Positions 17,051 to 25,861 of a stretch of 64,000 bases of DNA are shown one piece after another (the stretch's first letter is position 1; each line of letters starts with the position of its first letter). The position numbers and the translations under genes were made by a program. Below the pieces are notes generated by a model. That model did no database searches, was not told where the DNA came from, and saw only the letters and a list, made by a program, of their open reading frames with translations. The stretch is from Flavobacterium sp. I3-2 (GTDB lineage: Bacteria; Bacteroidota; Bacteroidia; Flavobacteriales; Flavobacteriaceae): the NCBI RefSeq assembly GCF_013389595.1, contig NZ_CP058306.1:3224001-3288000 (forward strand), read 5' to 3'.

Positions 17051-18847
17051 ATGGCAAATATCACAAGAGGAGGTCAATTCTTAGTAAAAGAAACCCTTTC
17101 ACAAAACATTTTTACTCCAGAAGATTTTTCTGAAGAACAAGTTATGATGCGCGATTCAGTTAAAGAATTTATTGACCGCGAAATTTGGCCAAACAAAGAA
17201 CGTTTCGAGAAAAAAGATTACGCCTTCACAGAAGAATGTATGCGTAAAGCTGGAGATTTAGGATTCTTAGGCGTAGCTGTTCCTGAAGAGTTTGGTGGTT
17301 TAGGAATGGGATTCGTTTCTACCATGTTAACTTGTGATTATATTTCTGGAGCAACAGGATCTTTCTCTACTGCTTTCGGAGCTCATACAGGAATTGGAAC
17401 GATGCCAATTACTTTATACGGTACAACAGAACAAAAAAATAAATACGTTCCTAAATTAGCTTCAGGCGAATGGTTTGGTGCTTACTGTTTAACTGAACCA
17501 GGAGCGGGTTCTGATGCAAATTCAGGAAAAACAAAAGCTGAATTAACTCCAGACGGAAAGCATTATAAAATCAACGGACAAAAAATGTGGATTTCTAATG
17601 CTGGTTTCTGTAATGTAATGATTGTTTTCGCACGTATCGAAGACGATAAAAACATTACGGGATTCATCGTTGAATACGACCCGAACAATTCAAACGGAAT
17701 CACTTTAGGTGAAGAAGAACACAAATTAGGAATTCGTGCAAGTTCAACACGTCAAGTTTTTTATAACGATACCTTAGTTCCGGTTGAAAATATGTTGGCT
17801 GGTCGTGGTGAAGGATTTAAAATTGCAATGAATGCCTTAAATGTTGGTCGTATTAAACTTGCTGCAGCTTGTTTAGATTCACAACGTCGTTTGATTACTA
17901 ACTCAGTAAAATACGCTAACGAACGCATTCAGTTTAAAACTCCAATTGCAAACTTCGGAGCTATTCGTTCTAAAATTGCTGAAATGGCTACAAATGCTTA
18001 TGTTGGAGAATCTGCATCTTACAGAGCTGCTGGAGATATCGAAAACAGAATCAATGCGCGTTTAGCTGAAGGAGCTTCACATCAAGAAGCTGAATTAAAA
18101 GGTGTTGAAGAATTCGCTATTGAATGTTCTATCTTAAAAGTTGCAGTTTCAGAAGATGTACAATCTTGTGCTGACGAAGGAATTCAAATTTTTGGTGGAA
18201 TGGGATTCTCTGAAGATACACCAATGGAATCTGCTTGGAGAGATGCTCGTATTTCTCGTATTTACGAAGGAACAAACGAAATCAACAGAATGTTAACTGT
18301 TGGTATGTTAATTAAAAAAGCGATGAAAGGTCACGTAGATTTACTAGGACCTGCAATGGCTGTTGGAGAAGAATTAATGGGAATTCCAGATTTTTCAACT
18401 CCAGATTACGATGAATTATTTGCTGAAGAAAAAGCATTATTAGCGAAATTGAAAAAAGCTTTCTTAATGGTTGCTGGATCAGCAGTTCAAAAATATGGAA
18501 CTGAATTAGATAAACACCAACAATTATTAATGGCTGCATCTGATATGTTAATTGAAATTTATATGGCAGAATCTGCCATTTTAAGAACCGAAAAATTAGT
18601 TGCTAAAATTGGTGAAGATGCTGCAAAAATTCAAATTGCAATGACACGTTTATACTTATACCATGCAACAGATATCATTAACAACAAAGGAAAAGAAGGA
18701 ATTGCTTCTTTTGCTGAAGGTGATGAACAACGCATGATGTTAATGGGATTACGCCGTTTTACAAAATACGACAATATGCCAAACGTAGTTGCTTTACGCG
18801 ATATTATTGCTGATAAAGTAATCGCAGAAAATGAATATTGCTTTTAA
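17051..18847 (+). CDS. fadE: Acyl-CoA dehydrogenase, FadE type
   Basis: 598 aa, the length of Bacillus FadE (about 594) rather than of the short 380-aa enzymes; the extra C-terminal domain covers about 420-598. Core motifs: CLTEPGAGSDANSG (about 144-157) and KMWISNAGF for FAD and substrate binding, GRI and QIFGGMGFSEDTPMESAWRDARISRIYEGTNEI, which includes the catalytic glutamate region (YEGTNEI). It makes the first oxidation of beta-oxidation. The gap before it holds a 30-bp tandem repeat, which may carry an internal promoter or processing site; otherwise it is the last gene of the fad cluster. Confidence 0.95.
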   Translation: MANITRGGQFLVKETLSQNIFTPEDFSEEQVMMRDSVKEFIDREIWPNKERFEKKDYAFTEECMRKAGDLGFLGVAVPEEFGGLGMGFVSTMLTCDYISGATGSFSTAFGAHTGIGTMPITLYGTTEQKNKYVPKLASGEWFGAYCLTEPGAGSDANSGKTKAELTPDGKHYKINGQKMWISNAGFCNVMIVFARIEDDKNITGFIVEYDPNNSNGITLGEEEHKLGIRASSTRQVFYNDTLVPVENMLAGRGEGFKIAMNALNVGRIKLAAACLDSQRRLITNSVKYANERIQFKTPIANFGAIRSKIAEMATNAYVGESASYRAAGDIENRINARLAEGASHQEAELKGVEEFAIECSILKVAVSEDVQSCADEGIQIFGGMGFSEDTPMESAWRDARISRIYEGTNEINRMLTVGMLIKKAMKGHVDLLGPAMAVGEELMGIPDFSTPDYDELFAEEKALLAKLKKAFLMVAGSAVQKYGTELDKHQQLLMAASDMLIEIYMAESAILRTEKLVAKIGEDAAKIQIAMTRLYLYHATDIINNKGKEGIASFAEGDEQRMMLMGLRRFTKYDNMPNVVALRDIIADKVIAENEYCF

Positions 18848-18868
18848 TTTAATATAGCTTATTAATGA

Positions 18869-18902
18869 AAAAGCCCACTTGAAATTATCAAAGTGGGCTT
18901 TT
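18869..18902. terminator. Bidirectional terminator after fadE
   Basis: AAAAGCCCACTT (18869-18880) and AAGTGGGCTTTT (18891-18902) form a perfect 12-bp stem with a 10-nt loop between the convergent fadE and the gene at 18906. Confidence 0.9.
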
Positions 18903-18905
18903 CAT

Positions 18906-19592
18906 TTAAAATTTATAAAATAATTTTACTTGTAAATTTCCATTAATATTTGTTTGTTGTCCTTCTTTTCGGTATCTACTACCAAAATCCCAAAAGTTAG
19001 AATCTTCGTCTCTTAAACTTAAATTAACAGGATCAGAAAAAGTAACATCCACAAATTTAACTCCAAAACCGAAAGATGGATTTATACCAAAAGTTTTTGA
19101 TTTATTAAAATGAGCAAAAAAGCCATAATTTACATTAAAAGCAATTTTTTCTCGTTTAAATTTTATCTCATCATATTCAAATAGTACTTCATTTCCTTGA
19201 TTATTTCGCTCACTACTTTTAAAATAATCATCAAATAAAGTTTCTGTATGATGGATTTGAATAAAATCTACAGATACATAATTTTGAAATCTTTGATTTG
19301 GATTAAAAATATATCCAAACTGTAATCGATAAGCAAACAACATATAATCTTCCGAATCACCATTACTTCTTCCATTGTATCTATCTATTGAATGCCCTAA
19401 TTCAATTCCTGCAAAATAATTACTACCAAAATTTCTCATATAACCGATTGATAACCGATTTGGAGGAACTATCAAGGCCGAAACATCTAAATAAACCGTG
19501 TTCTTTTTCTGTTCAACTTCTTGAGCATCTATTGTATAACAACCTGTTAACATAAAAAAAGTAATAATAAAACTTTTATAATTCATTTTCAT
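18906..19592 (-). CDS. Hypothetical outer-membrane beta-barrel-like protein
   Basis: 228 aa with a signal peptide (MKMNYKSFIITFFMLTGCYTIDAQ); the cysteine at 18 is followed by a signal-peptidase-I-like site at IDAQE, so either processing is possible. The mature protein is a series of short amphipathic strands rich in aromatic residues (NRLSIGYMRNFGSNYFAGIELGHS, LQFGYIFNPNQRFQNYVSVDF, ISINPSFGFGVKF-like segments) and ends in a strand finishing with F (LQVKLFYKF), the pattern of an outer-membrane barrel of about eight strands. No specific family recognised. Divergent from the gene at 19671. Confidence 0.7.
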   Translation of the reverse strand: MKMNYKSFIITFFMLTGCYTIDAQEVEQKKNTVYLDVSALIVPPNRLSIGYMRNFGSNYFAGIELGHSIDRYNGRSNGDSEDYMLFAYRLQFGYIFNPNQRFQNYVSVDFIQIHHTETLFDDYFKSSERNNQGNEVLFEYDEIKFKREKIAFNVNYGFFAHFNKSKTFGINPSFGFGVKFVDVTFSDPVNLSLRDEDSNFWDFGSRYRKEGQQTNINGNLQVKLFYKF

Positions 19593-19638
19593 GATATATT
19601 TTTTTACTAAAATAACATTTTATTTAATTATTAGATTT

Positions 19639-19646
19639 TATATTTG
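19639..19646 (+). promoter_or_regulatory. -7 promoter element
   Basis: TATATTTG, a perfect match to TAnnTTTG, 25 bp before the GTG at 19671. It overlaps an in-frame TTG at 19644 and so argues against that codon as a translation start. Confidence 0.6.
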
Positions 19647-19670
19647 TTAAAAAAAATAAAAACGAAACTA

Positions 19671-20483
19671 GTGGAAAATTTAAACGATAAAACTGAGACT
19701 GGACATAATTCATTTGAACCTCAAAAAAAATCTAATAAAAAATTAATTCTAATTATTATTTCAATTATTGCTTTAGTAATTGCCCTTGGAATTGGAATTT
19801 TCTTTTTTGTTTATAAAAAAACACAAGATTATAAAAATGAGCAAATTGAATTATCTGCAGAAGAAAGAGTTGCAGCAATAAACAGTTTATTTTCTGTGTC
19901 AGAATTCGACGCAATTCCAGATAATTATAAAGCACATATTTATGATTTTATGGAATATAACAACTTTTTAGACGGTACTTATTTCTTAACTAAAATATCG
20001 GATCGTGCCAAAAATGTTTTTGCATTTGGTGATTTTACAAATGATGACAACGAAGAAGATGATTTAGCAATTATTATAGAAAGTAATGATTTCAAAAGTT
20101 CTAAATTGGTAGTTTTCAATCACAAAGGTGAACTTTTATACATTGAAGATTATGAATATGACTTACCAACTATTAATTCATATAAAGTAGGTTCAAAAAT
20201 ATATATGGATGAATTAAAATTGGTTCCTTCTCCTTGTGACGGTTTGATTATTAAAACACAATATTTCAAAAAAGCTTTGGTTTACGACAAAAAGGACAAA
20301 AAATTCAACACATATCATCAATACACACAAGAAGAAATTGATGCAATAAAAAATGAAGAAGATTATAATGAAGAAGATTATGACGAAGAAGTTGTAGGTG
20401 AAGCTCAAGTTGACGTTACGAAAACCATGGAAGTCACGCCATATAAATCTGAAGATGATTTCAAAATTCAAGAAGTTAAATAA
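19671..20483 (+). CDS. Hypothetical membrane-anchored protein with acidic tail
   Basis: 270 aa from GTG 19671; an earlier in-frame TTG (19644) sits inside the promoter -7 element and was rejected. A basic leader (KKSNKK) precedes one transmembrane helix (LILIIISIIALVIALGIGIFFFVY, about 25-48), leaving a large periplasmic domain. That domain contains an ANVFAFGDFTNDDNEEDDLAI-like acidic segment and repeats of NEEDY/DEE near 228-245. No family recognised. Ends with its own terminator. Probably monocistronic. Confidence 0.75.
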   Translation: MENLNDKTETGHNSFEPQKKSNKKLILIIISIIALVIALGIGIFFFVYKKTQDYKNEQIELSAEERVAAINSLFSVSEFDAIPDNYKAHIYDFMEYNNFLDGTYFLTKISDRAKNVFAFGDFTNDDNEEDDLAIIIESNDFKSSKLVVFNHKGELLYIEDYEYDLPTINSYKVGSKIYMDELKLVPSPCDGLIIKTQYFKKALVYDKKDKKFNTYHQYTQEEIDAIKNEEDYNEEDYDEEVVGEAQVDVTKTMEVTPYKSEDDFKIQEVK

Positions 20484-20488
20484 AAATC

Positions 20489-20523
20489 AAATGCTGTTTA
20501 GATAGAATTATCAGACAGCATTT
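20489..20523 (+). terminator. Terminator
   Basis: AAATGCTGT (20489-20497) pairs with ACAGCATTT (20515-20523), followed by further T residues. Confidence 0.75.
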
Positions 20524-20640
20524 TTTAATTCAAAGAATATCAAAATTTCAATTTTAAATTTTTTAAACATACTAAAACCAAAAATTCTCAGTTTTAACTA
20601 TGTTTCGAAATCATCTTTAATAAAATATATCAAAAGTAAA

Positions 20641-21051
20641 ATGAATAAAATTACAATTGCTTCGGCAATGATCCTTAATACAAAAAATGAAATCTTATTG
20701 GTACGAAAAAAAAACTCAACTTATTTTCAATTACCTGGTGGTAAAGTAAATAATAACGAAAATCATTTCGAAACTTTAAAAAGAGAATTATTAGAAGAAA
20801 TCCAATTAAACATTGATGAATCTAAGTGTGTTTTTTTAGGTAGTCATGAAACAGAAGCAGTTAATGAAAAAAATACGCGCGTTTGTGGTAACTTATTTGA
20901 AGTAATTGATACTAACTTAGATAACATCCAAATTCAAAATGAAATTGAAGAAATGGCATGGATCAACCATTCAAATTATAAAAATTATAAATGGGCGCAT
21001 TTGGCAAAGGAATTTATCCTTCCGATATGGCTAAAAAAACAAATTAAATAA
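20641..21051 (+). CDS. Nudix hydrolase
   Basis: 136 aa with one Nudix box at about 37-59: GGKVNNNE then RELLEEIQL. The acidic RExxEE core that binds metal is intact, but the conserved glycine after EEx is replaced by Gln. The N-terminal strand ITIASAMILNTKNEILLVRKKNS is typical of MutT-like enzymes that clean up oxidised or non-canonical nucleotides. Located 20 bp upstream of the TonB receptor gene, probably cotranscribed with it or merely adjacent. Substrate unknown. Confidence 0.9.
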   Translation: MNKITIASAMILNTKNEILLVRKKNSTYFQLPGGKVNNNENHFETLKRELLEEIQLNIDESKCVFLGSHETEAVNEKNTRVCGNLFEVIDTNLDNIQIQNEIEEMAWINHSNYKNYKWAHLAKEFILPIWLKKQIK

Positions 21052-21071
21052 AAAACCATATACACAAAAAA

Positions 21072-23444
21072 ATGAAAAAGAATCTTTATCTTTTACTTTT
21101 CTTTATTTTTAGTTATTCGCTCTCTGCTCAAGTGCTTTTTAAACTTAACGGAAAAGTTAAAAACAATAACAATGAATCACTTGCAGATGTTGTTATTTAC
21201 ATTTCAGAAATAAACAGAGAATTAACTACCGATTCACAAGGTAATTTTGAAACCGATTTAGCAGCTGGAGATTATACCATATTTGCTGAATATTTAGGTT
21301 TTGAAAGTTTTCAACAAAACGTTACAATTACTAAAGATCAAAATTTAAACATTCAACTAAAAAGTTTAGGAGATGAATATTTAGATGAAATTGTAATTTA
21401 CGCAGACGGCAAAAAGATTGATGTTCGTAAGCCAGAAATGAGTGTAAATACATTAACTGCAGCTGAAATCAAAAAACTTCCTGTTGTTTTAGGAGAAACC
21501 GATATTCTAAAATCGATTTTACTTTTACCTGGAGTTGTAAACTCGGGCGAAGGAACTTCTGGGTTTAACGTTCGTGGTGGTGGTTCGGATCAAAATCTTT
21601 TGCTTTTAGATCAAACCAATGTATTTAGTTCTTCTCATTTGTATGGATTTTTCTCGGTTTTCAATAACGATGCGGTTCGAAATATCAAATTATACAAAGG
21701 TGGTATTCCTGCGCGTTATGGCGGAAGAGCTTCATCTGTTTTGGAAATTGACCAGAAAGTCGGAAGTTATGAAAACTTCAGTGCTTATGGTGGAATCGGT
21801 CTTTTATCAAGTCGTTTAACTGTTGAAGGCCCAATTATTAAAGATAAATTTTCTTATTTACTTTCTGGAAGAGGTTCTTATGCTCATTTATTTTTAAAGT
21901 TAACAGATATTAAAAGTACCGCATATTTTTATGATTTAAACGCCAAATTAAGTTACAAATTTGACGACTACAACAACTTAAATTTGACTTCATATTTTGG
22001 TAGAGATATTTTTAAATTTAATACTGCTTTTAATAATAATTTCGGTAATACAATTGTTTCTGCAAATTACAACCATAGATTCAACGAAAACATCAAAGGA
22101 AAATTATATGCTAATTTCACCGATTATCAATATAATTTAACGCTTGGCTTTGTAGGTTTTGATTGGAATTCTGGACTAACAAATTATGATTTCAAATATC
22201 ATATTGACCAAAATATTTCAGATAAGTTAGATTTAAAATATGGAATTCAAGCACAATATTATAAATTTAATCCAGGAACTATTGAACCAATTTCTGCAGA
22301 TTCACAAGTAAATTATTACAAAATACCTAATAAATTCGCATTTGAACCTTCTGTTTTTATTGAAGCAGAACAAGAATTAAGTTCCATTTTCCGTGTGAAT
22401 TATGGGGTTCGTTATTCTCAATTTTATCGTTTAGGTAAAGAAGAAATTAACAATTACGCCAACAACAATCCAGTTATTTATAATCCACAAACCGACGCGT
22501 ACGAAAAAGCTACTCCAATTAGTCAAACATTTTACGGTACAAATAAAAAAATAAGCTTCTTTGATAATTTCGAACCAAGAATTGCACTTTCTGTACAAAC
22601 CCAAGAAGAGCAATCTTTGAAATTCAGTTTCAGTAAAATGGCGCAATACATTCATGTAATTTCTAATACAAATGCTGCGACACCTTTAGATATTTGGGAA
22701 CCAAGTGGCCCGTATGTGAAACCACAAATTGTGTATCAATATGCGGCTGGATTTTTTCAAAACTTTAAAGACAATAATTATAGTTTAGAAATTGAAGCGT
22801 ATTACAAAGACGGAAAAAACCGTTTAGATTATATTGATGGCGCAGATTTAATCGGAAATAAAGCTATCGAACAAGTTTTACTTAACGGAAAAACAAGAGC
22901 TTACGGAGTTGAATTTTTATTCCGTAAAAACTATGGTAAATTCAATGGTTGGGTTGCATACACGATTTCAAAATCGGAACAAAAAACCATTGGAAAAACA
23001 CCTGGCGAAGTCGGAATTAATCATGGAGAATGGTATCGAACACCATATGACAGAACGCATGATTTAACCATTGTTGGAAATTATGAATTAAACAAAAAAT
23101 GGTCGTTAAGCGGAAGTTTTATTTTACAATCGGGTCGTCCAGTAACGTATCCGGTTGCTAAATATGAATTTTTAGACCAAACGATTAACGATTTTGATGA
23201 AAGAAACAATTATAGTTTACCTGCATTTCATCATTTAGACATTTCTGCTACTTATGTTCCCAATCCAGACAGCAAAAAAAGATGGAAAAGCGAATGGGTT
23301 TTTAGTATTTATAATGTTTACGGACGTAAAAATGCAGCTTCAATCAGCTTTAGAGAAAATGAAGATTTTAGAGAAAAAACAGAAGCTGTTAAACTTTCTA
23401 TTTTCGGAATTGTACCAAGTGTAACGTATAATTTTAAATTTTAA
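21072..23444 (+). CDS. TonB-dependent receptor with CarboxypepD_reg domain
   Basis: 790 aa outer-membrane receptor. Signal peptide to about residue 19 (YSLSAQ), a CarboxypepD_reg-like beta-sandwich (about 22-110, FKLNGKVKNNNNESLADVVIYISEI), a plug domain (about 118-225, with GFNVRGGGSDQNLLLLDQ and GGIPARYGGRASSVLEI) and a 22-strand barrel to the C-terminal TYNFKF. No SusD partner follows; instead a DUF4249 lipoprotein gene starts 3 nt after the stop, a pairing found across Bacteroidota. Substrate unknown. Length is on the short side for the group but complete. Confidence 0.93.
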   Translation: MKKNLYLLLFFIFSYSLSAQVLFKLNGKVKNNNNESLADVVIYISEINRELTTDSQGNFETDLAAGDYTIFAEYLGFESFQQNVTITKDQNLNIQLKSLGDEYLDEIVIYADGKKIDVRKPEMSVNTLTAAEIKKLPVVLGETDILKSILLLPGVVNSGEGTSGFNVRGGGSDQNLLLLDQTNVFSSSHLYGFFSVFNNDAVRNIKLYKGGIPARYGGRASSVLEIDQKVGSYENFSAYGGIGLLSSRLTVEGPIIKDKFSYLLSGRGSYAHLFLKLTDIKSTAYFYDLNAKLSYKFDDYNNLNLTSYFGRDIFKFNTAFNNNFGNTIVSANYNHRFNENIKGKLYANFTDYQYNLTLGFVGFDWNSGLTNYDFKYHIDQNISDKLDLKYGIQAQYYKFNPGTIEPISADSQVNYYKIPNKFAFEPSVFIEAEQELSSIFRVNYGVRYSQFYRLGKEEINNYANNNPVIYNPQTDAYEKATPISQTFYGTNKKISFFDNFEPRIALSVQTQEEQSLKFSFSKMAQYIHVISNTNAATPLDIWEPSGPYVKPQIVYQYAAGFFQNFKDNNYSLEIEAYYKDGKNRLDYIDGADLIGNKAIEQVLLNGKTRAYGVEFLFRKNYGKFNGWVAYTISKSEQKTIGKTPGEVGINHGEWYRTPYDRTHDLTIVGNYELNKKWSLSGSFILQSGRPVTYPVAKYEFLDQTINDFDERNNYSLPAFHHLDISATYVPNPDSKKRWKSEWVFSIYNVYGRKNAASISFRENEDFREKTEAVKLSIFGIVPSVTYNFKF

Positions 23445-23447
23445 ATC

Positions 23448-24251
23448 ATGAAAAAAATCTTATATACTTTAGTAATTGCTTGTAGTTTATTTTTTACAAG
23501 TTGTGAAGATGTGATTGATTTAGATTTAAATCAGTATGAAAAACGTGTGGTTATTGACGCCAATATTTTTGTTGGTGAAAATAATTATAACAAAATCAGA
23601 TTGTATTATTCGGCTCCTTTTTATGCAACATCTTACGAGTATATTTCGACAGCAACTGTTACAATAAAAGATTTAAATACAAATATCAATTATCCGTTTA
23701 CGTACACATCAAACGGAAATTATGAAAACAATGCTTTTAATCCGAATGTTTTAAACGAATATGAATTGAACATTTCTTATGATGGCAAAGTTTACAAAGC
23801 CTTTTCAAATGTTACACAAGCTCCAATTATTCAAAATGTTGAGCAAATAAACAATGCTGGTTTTTCTGGTAAAGATTATGAAATTCGTTTTTATTATCAA
23901 GATGATCCAAACGAAGAAGACTATTATCTTTCACAAATTAAAAATGATGATGAAAATGAGTTTAACATCAGTAACGACCAATTTACAAATGGGAATTTAA
24001 GTTATGATTTATTTTTTGCTGAAGAAGATCAATTAGGTGTAACATATTATTATTGGTTAACCAAAATCGATAAAGATTATTACAATTATTTAAACAAAAT
24101 GTTTAGTAATGCTGCTGCAAGCGGAAATCCTTTTGCAACACCAACCGGAACATTAAAAGGTAATATTACAAACACAACTAATACTGATGATTTTCCTTTA
24201 GGTTATTTTCACATCGCAAAAAGAGAAAGTGTAATCTACACCATTCAATAA
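23448..24251 (+). CDS. DUF4249 family lipoprotein
   Basis: 267 aa with a lipoprotein signal (MKKILYTLVIACSLFFTSCED, lipobox Cys 19) and the DUF4249 pattern: C-E-D-V-I-D-L-D immediately after the cysteine, then VVIDANIFVGENNYNKIRLYYSAPF. Found as partner of CarboxypepD_reg TonB receptors in Bacteroidota; probably a surface lipoprotein that helps capture the receptor's substrate. Translationally coupled: its ATG is 3 nt after the receptor stop. Confidence 0.9.
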   Translation: MKKILYTLVIACSLFFTSCEDVIDLDLNQYEKRVVIDANIFVGENNYNKIRLYYSAPFYATSYEYISTATVTIKDLNTNINYPFTYTSNGNYENNAFNPNVLNEYELNISYDGKVYKAFSNVTQAPIIQNVEQINNAGFSGKDYEIRFYYQDDPNEEDYYLSQIKNDDENEFNISNDQFTNGNLSYDLFFAEEDQLGVTYYYWLTKIDKDYYNYLNKMFSNAAASGNPFATPTGTLKGNITNTTNTDDFPLGYFHIAKRESVIYTIQ

Positions 24252-24255
24252 ATTT

Positions 24256-24282
24256 AAAAACTCTCAATTTTTGGGAGTTTTT
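24256..24282 (+). terminator. Terminator of the receptor operon
   Basis: AAAAACTCTCA (24256-24266) pairs with TGGGAGTTTTT (24272-24282) with one T-G wobble and a 5-nt loop, followed by more T residues. Confidence 0.85.
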
Positions 24283-24321
24283 TTTATCACGCAAAAAAAC
24301 ATTTTGTAATAAACTAAAAAT

Positions 24322-24402
24322 TGAACTGCACCCAAAAGTTTGAACAGATTAAAAATTAAATGTTATAAAAATGAGTCCGATTTTGTTTCGGATTCATTTT
24401 GT
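24322..24402. mobile_element. Remnant of an IS3-type insertion sequence end
   Basis: TGAACTGCACCCAAAAGTTTG (written from 24322) resembles the terminal repeats of IS3/IS150-group elements common in flavobacteria. About 50 bp further is a hairpin, ATGAGTCCGA (24371-24380) with TCGGATTCAT (24388-24397), of the kind that ends such transposase genes. No transposase sequence remains; the IS256-like remnant begins at about 24404. Assignment rests on recall of the end sequence, not on a search. Confidence 0.4.
24371..24397. terminator. Hairpin within the IS3-type remnant
   Basis: ATGAGTCCGA and TCGGATTCAT form a 10-bp stem with one wobble pair and a 7-nt loop, followed by TTTTG. Confidence 0.6.
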
Positions 24403-24403
24403 T

Positions 24404-25800
24404 AACACTGTCCAGAATTTTATGTAAACAGAATTAAGATGGGTTTGACTGTTTTTACAGTTGAACCCTTTTTTCAAATATCGCTAAAAATTCATTTAAA
24501 ATTACGTCCCAATTATGAATTGGTTGTGTCCATTTTTTAGTAATTTGCATTAAAGAAAGGTATACTGATTTTTTTAATGCCTCATCAGTAGAAAATACCA
24601 TCTTGTTTTTGGTATATTATCTGATTTTACCGTTTAAATTTTCAATTAAATTTGTGGTGTATATAATTTTTCTAATTTCGATTGGGAAATCAAAGATTAC
24701 GGTAAATTCATCCCAAATCAAAGACTCATCGAGTTCTAATTTAAAATAGAATCACATGAGATAATTATTTCTCCAAGATTGAATTGCATACGGATATTTT
24801 TGATTCCATTTTTCAGCAAAACGTTCTAATTCTTGAGCTGCCATTTCTCTATTAAGAGCGTTGTAAATCAGTTCATGTCTGAAGTAAACTTCTTCTTATC
24901 TTTCCAAACCACATATCTTGCAGAATTTCTAATTTATTCATTTTTTTATTGTTTAATTACGGAATTCATGATTGCTTAGTAGTTGATGAACTACACAGAT
25001 CTGTGTAGTAGCTTGTGTGAATCGATTTAAATTATCAATTACTGTAACTAAAATACTTTCAACACCACGAGCTTTTAAGTCTGTTAATACACCTTGCCAA
25101 AAGGCTGCAGATTCATTTTGCCTAAGCCACATACCAAGCATTTCCTTGTGACCATCCCGATTCAAACCAACAACTTAATAAAAAGTTTTATTGTTTACTT
25201 TACCGTCTTGACGAACTTTAAATACGATTCTATCTATCCAAACAATACAATAAATCGGGTCTAACGGACGATTTTGCTAATCAAGAACTTGTCGATTAAC
25301 CTTGTCGATTAACCTTGTCGGTTATAATTGAAATAGATTAAGTAGAAAGCTTATAACCATATAGTTCATAAAGTTCTTGTTGATATCTGATACACTTAAC
25401 CCTTTAGCGTAAAGAGAATTACCACATTTTCAGATGGAATGGTTTTAGATTGATGTTTAGGAACCACAATAGATTCAAAACTTCCGTCGCTATCACAAGG
25501 AACTGAAATTATAGTTTCGCCATGTTCGCTTTTTAAGCGCTTAGAAGTCGAACCATTACACGCATTGTTACTATCATTTTTTTCATTTTTAGAGTAACCT
25601 AAATGCGCATCAAGTTCGTCATGTAACATCGCTTCGATTAAATCAGAATGTAATTCCTTTAATAATTTACTTAAGTCTTCTTGTATTTTTAAACCTTCTA
25701 AAAGTCCTTGGTCTTTGATAATTTTGCCTACTGGTGATTTCATAATAAACTGTGTAAATAAATTCTTTTTGGTATTTATTAACACATTTATTTGTTTTAT
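24404..25800 (-). mobile_element. Decayed IS256-family element, copy 1
   Basis: The left boundary is taken at ACACTGTCC (24405), which in reverse complement resembles the right end of the copy at 42.9-44.0 kb (both end ...TTACA..., ...AGTGT). TATGTAAACAGAA (from about 24420) is shared with the left end of the other copy. The right boundary near 25800 is approximate; no clean repeat was found there. No target-site duplication could be recognised. Confidence 0.55.
24455..25785 (-). pseudogene. IS256-family (mutator) transposase, degraded
   Basis: Reverse-strand translation recovers successive pieces of a mutator-type transposase. The N-terminal part (25396-25785) has MLHDELDAHLGYSKNEK, the central part (24953-25165 and upstream) has QNRPLDPIYCIVWIDRIVFKV and MLGMWLRQNESAAFWQGVLTDLKARGVESIL, and the C-terminal part ends KKSVYLSLMQITKKWTQPIHNW then FEKRVQL and a stop at 24455-24457. 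Several in-frame stops and frame changes separate the pieces, and part of the catalytic DDE region is damaged. It is not able to make a functional enzyme. Distinctly more decayed than the second IS256-like copy. Confidence 0.85.
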
Positions 25801-25802
25801 AG

Positions 25803-25832
25803 TTTGATTTTAACTTAAAATTATTAATTTTG
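25803..25832 (+). promoter_or_regulatory. Promoter of the SGNH-like lipoprotein gene
   Basis: TTTG (25803-25806), an 18-bp spacer, and TAATTTTG (25825-25832) match the Bacteroidota -33/-7 pattern 30 bp before the ATG at 25862. Confidence 0.6.
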
Positions 25833-25861
25833 AATAATATTTTATAATTAAATCAATCACT

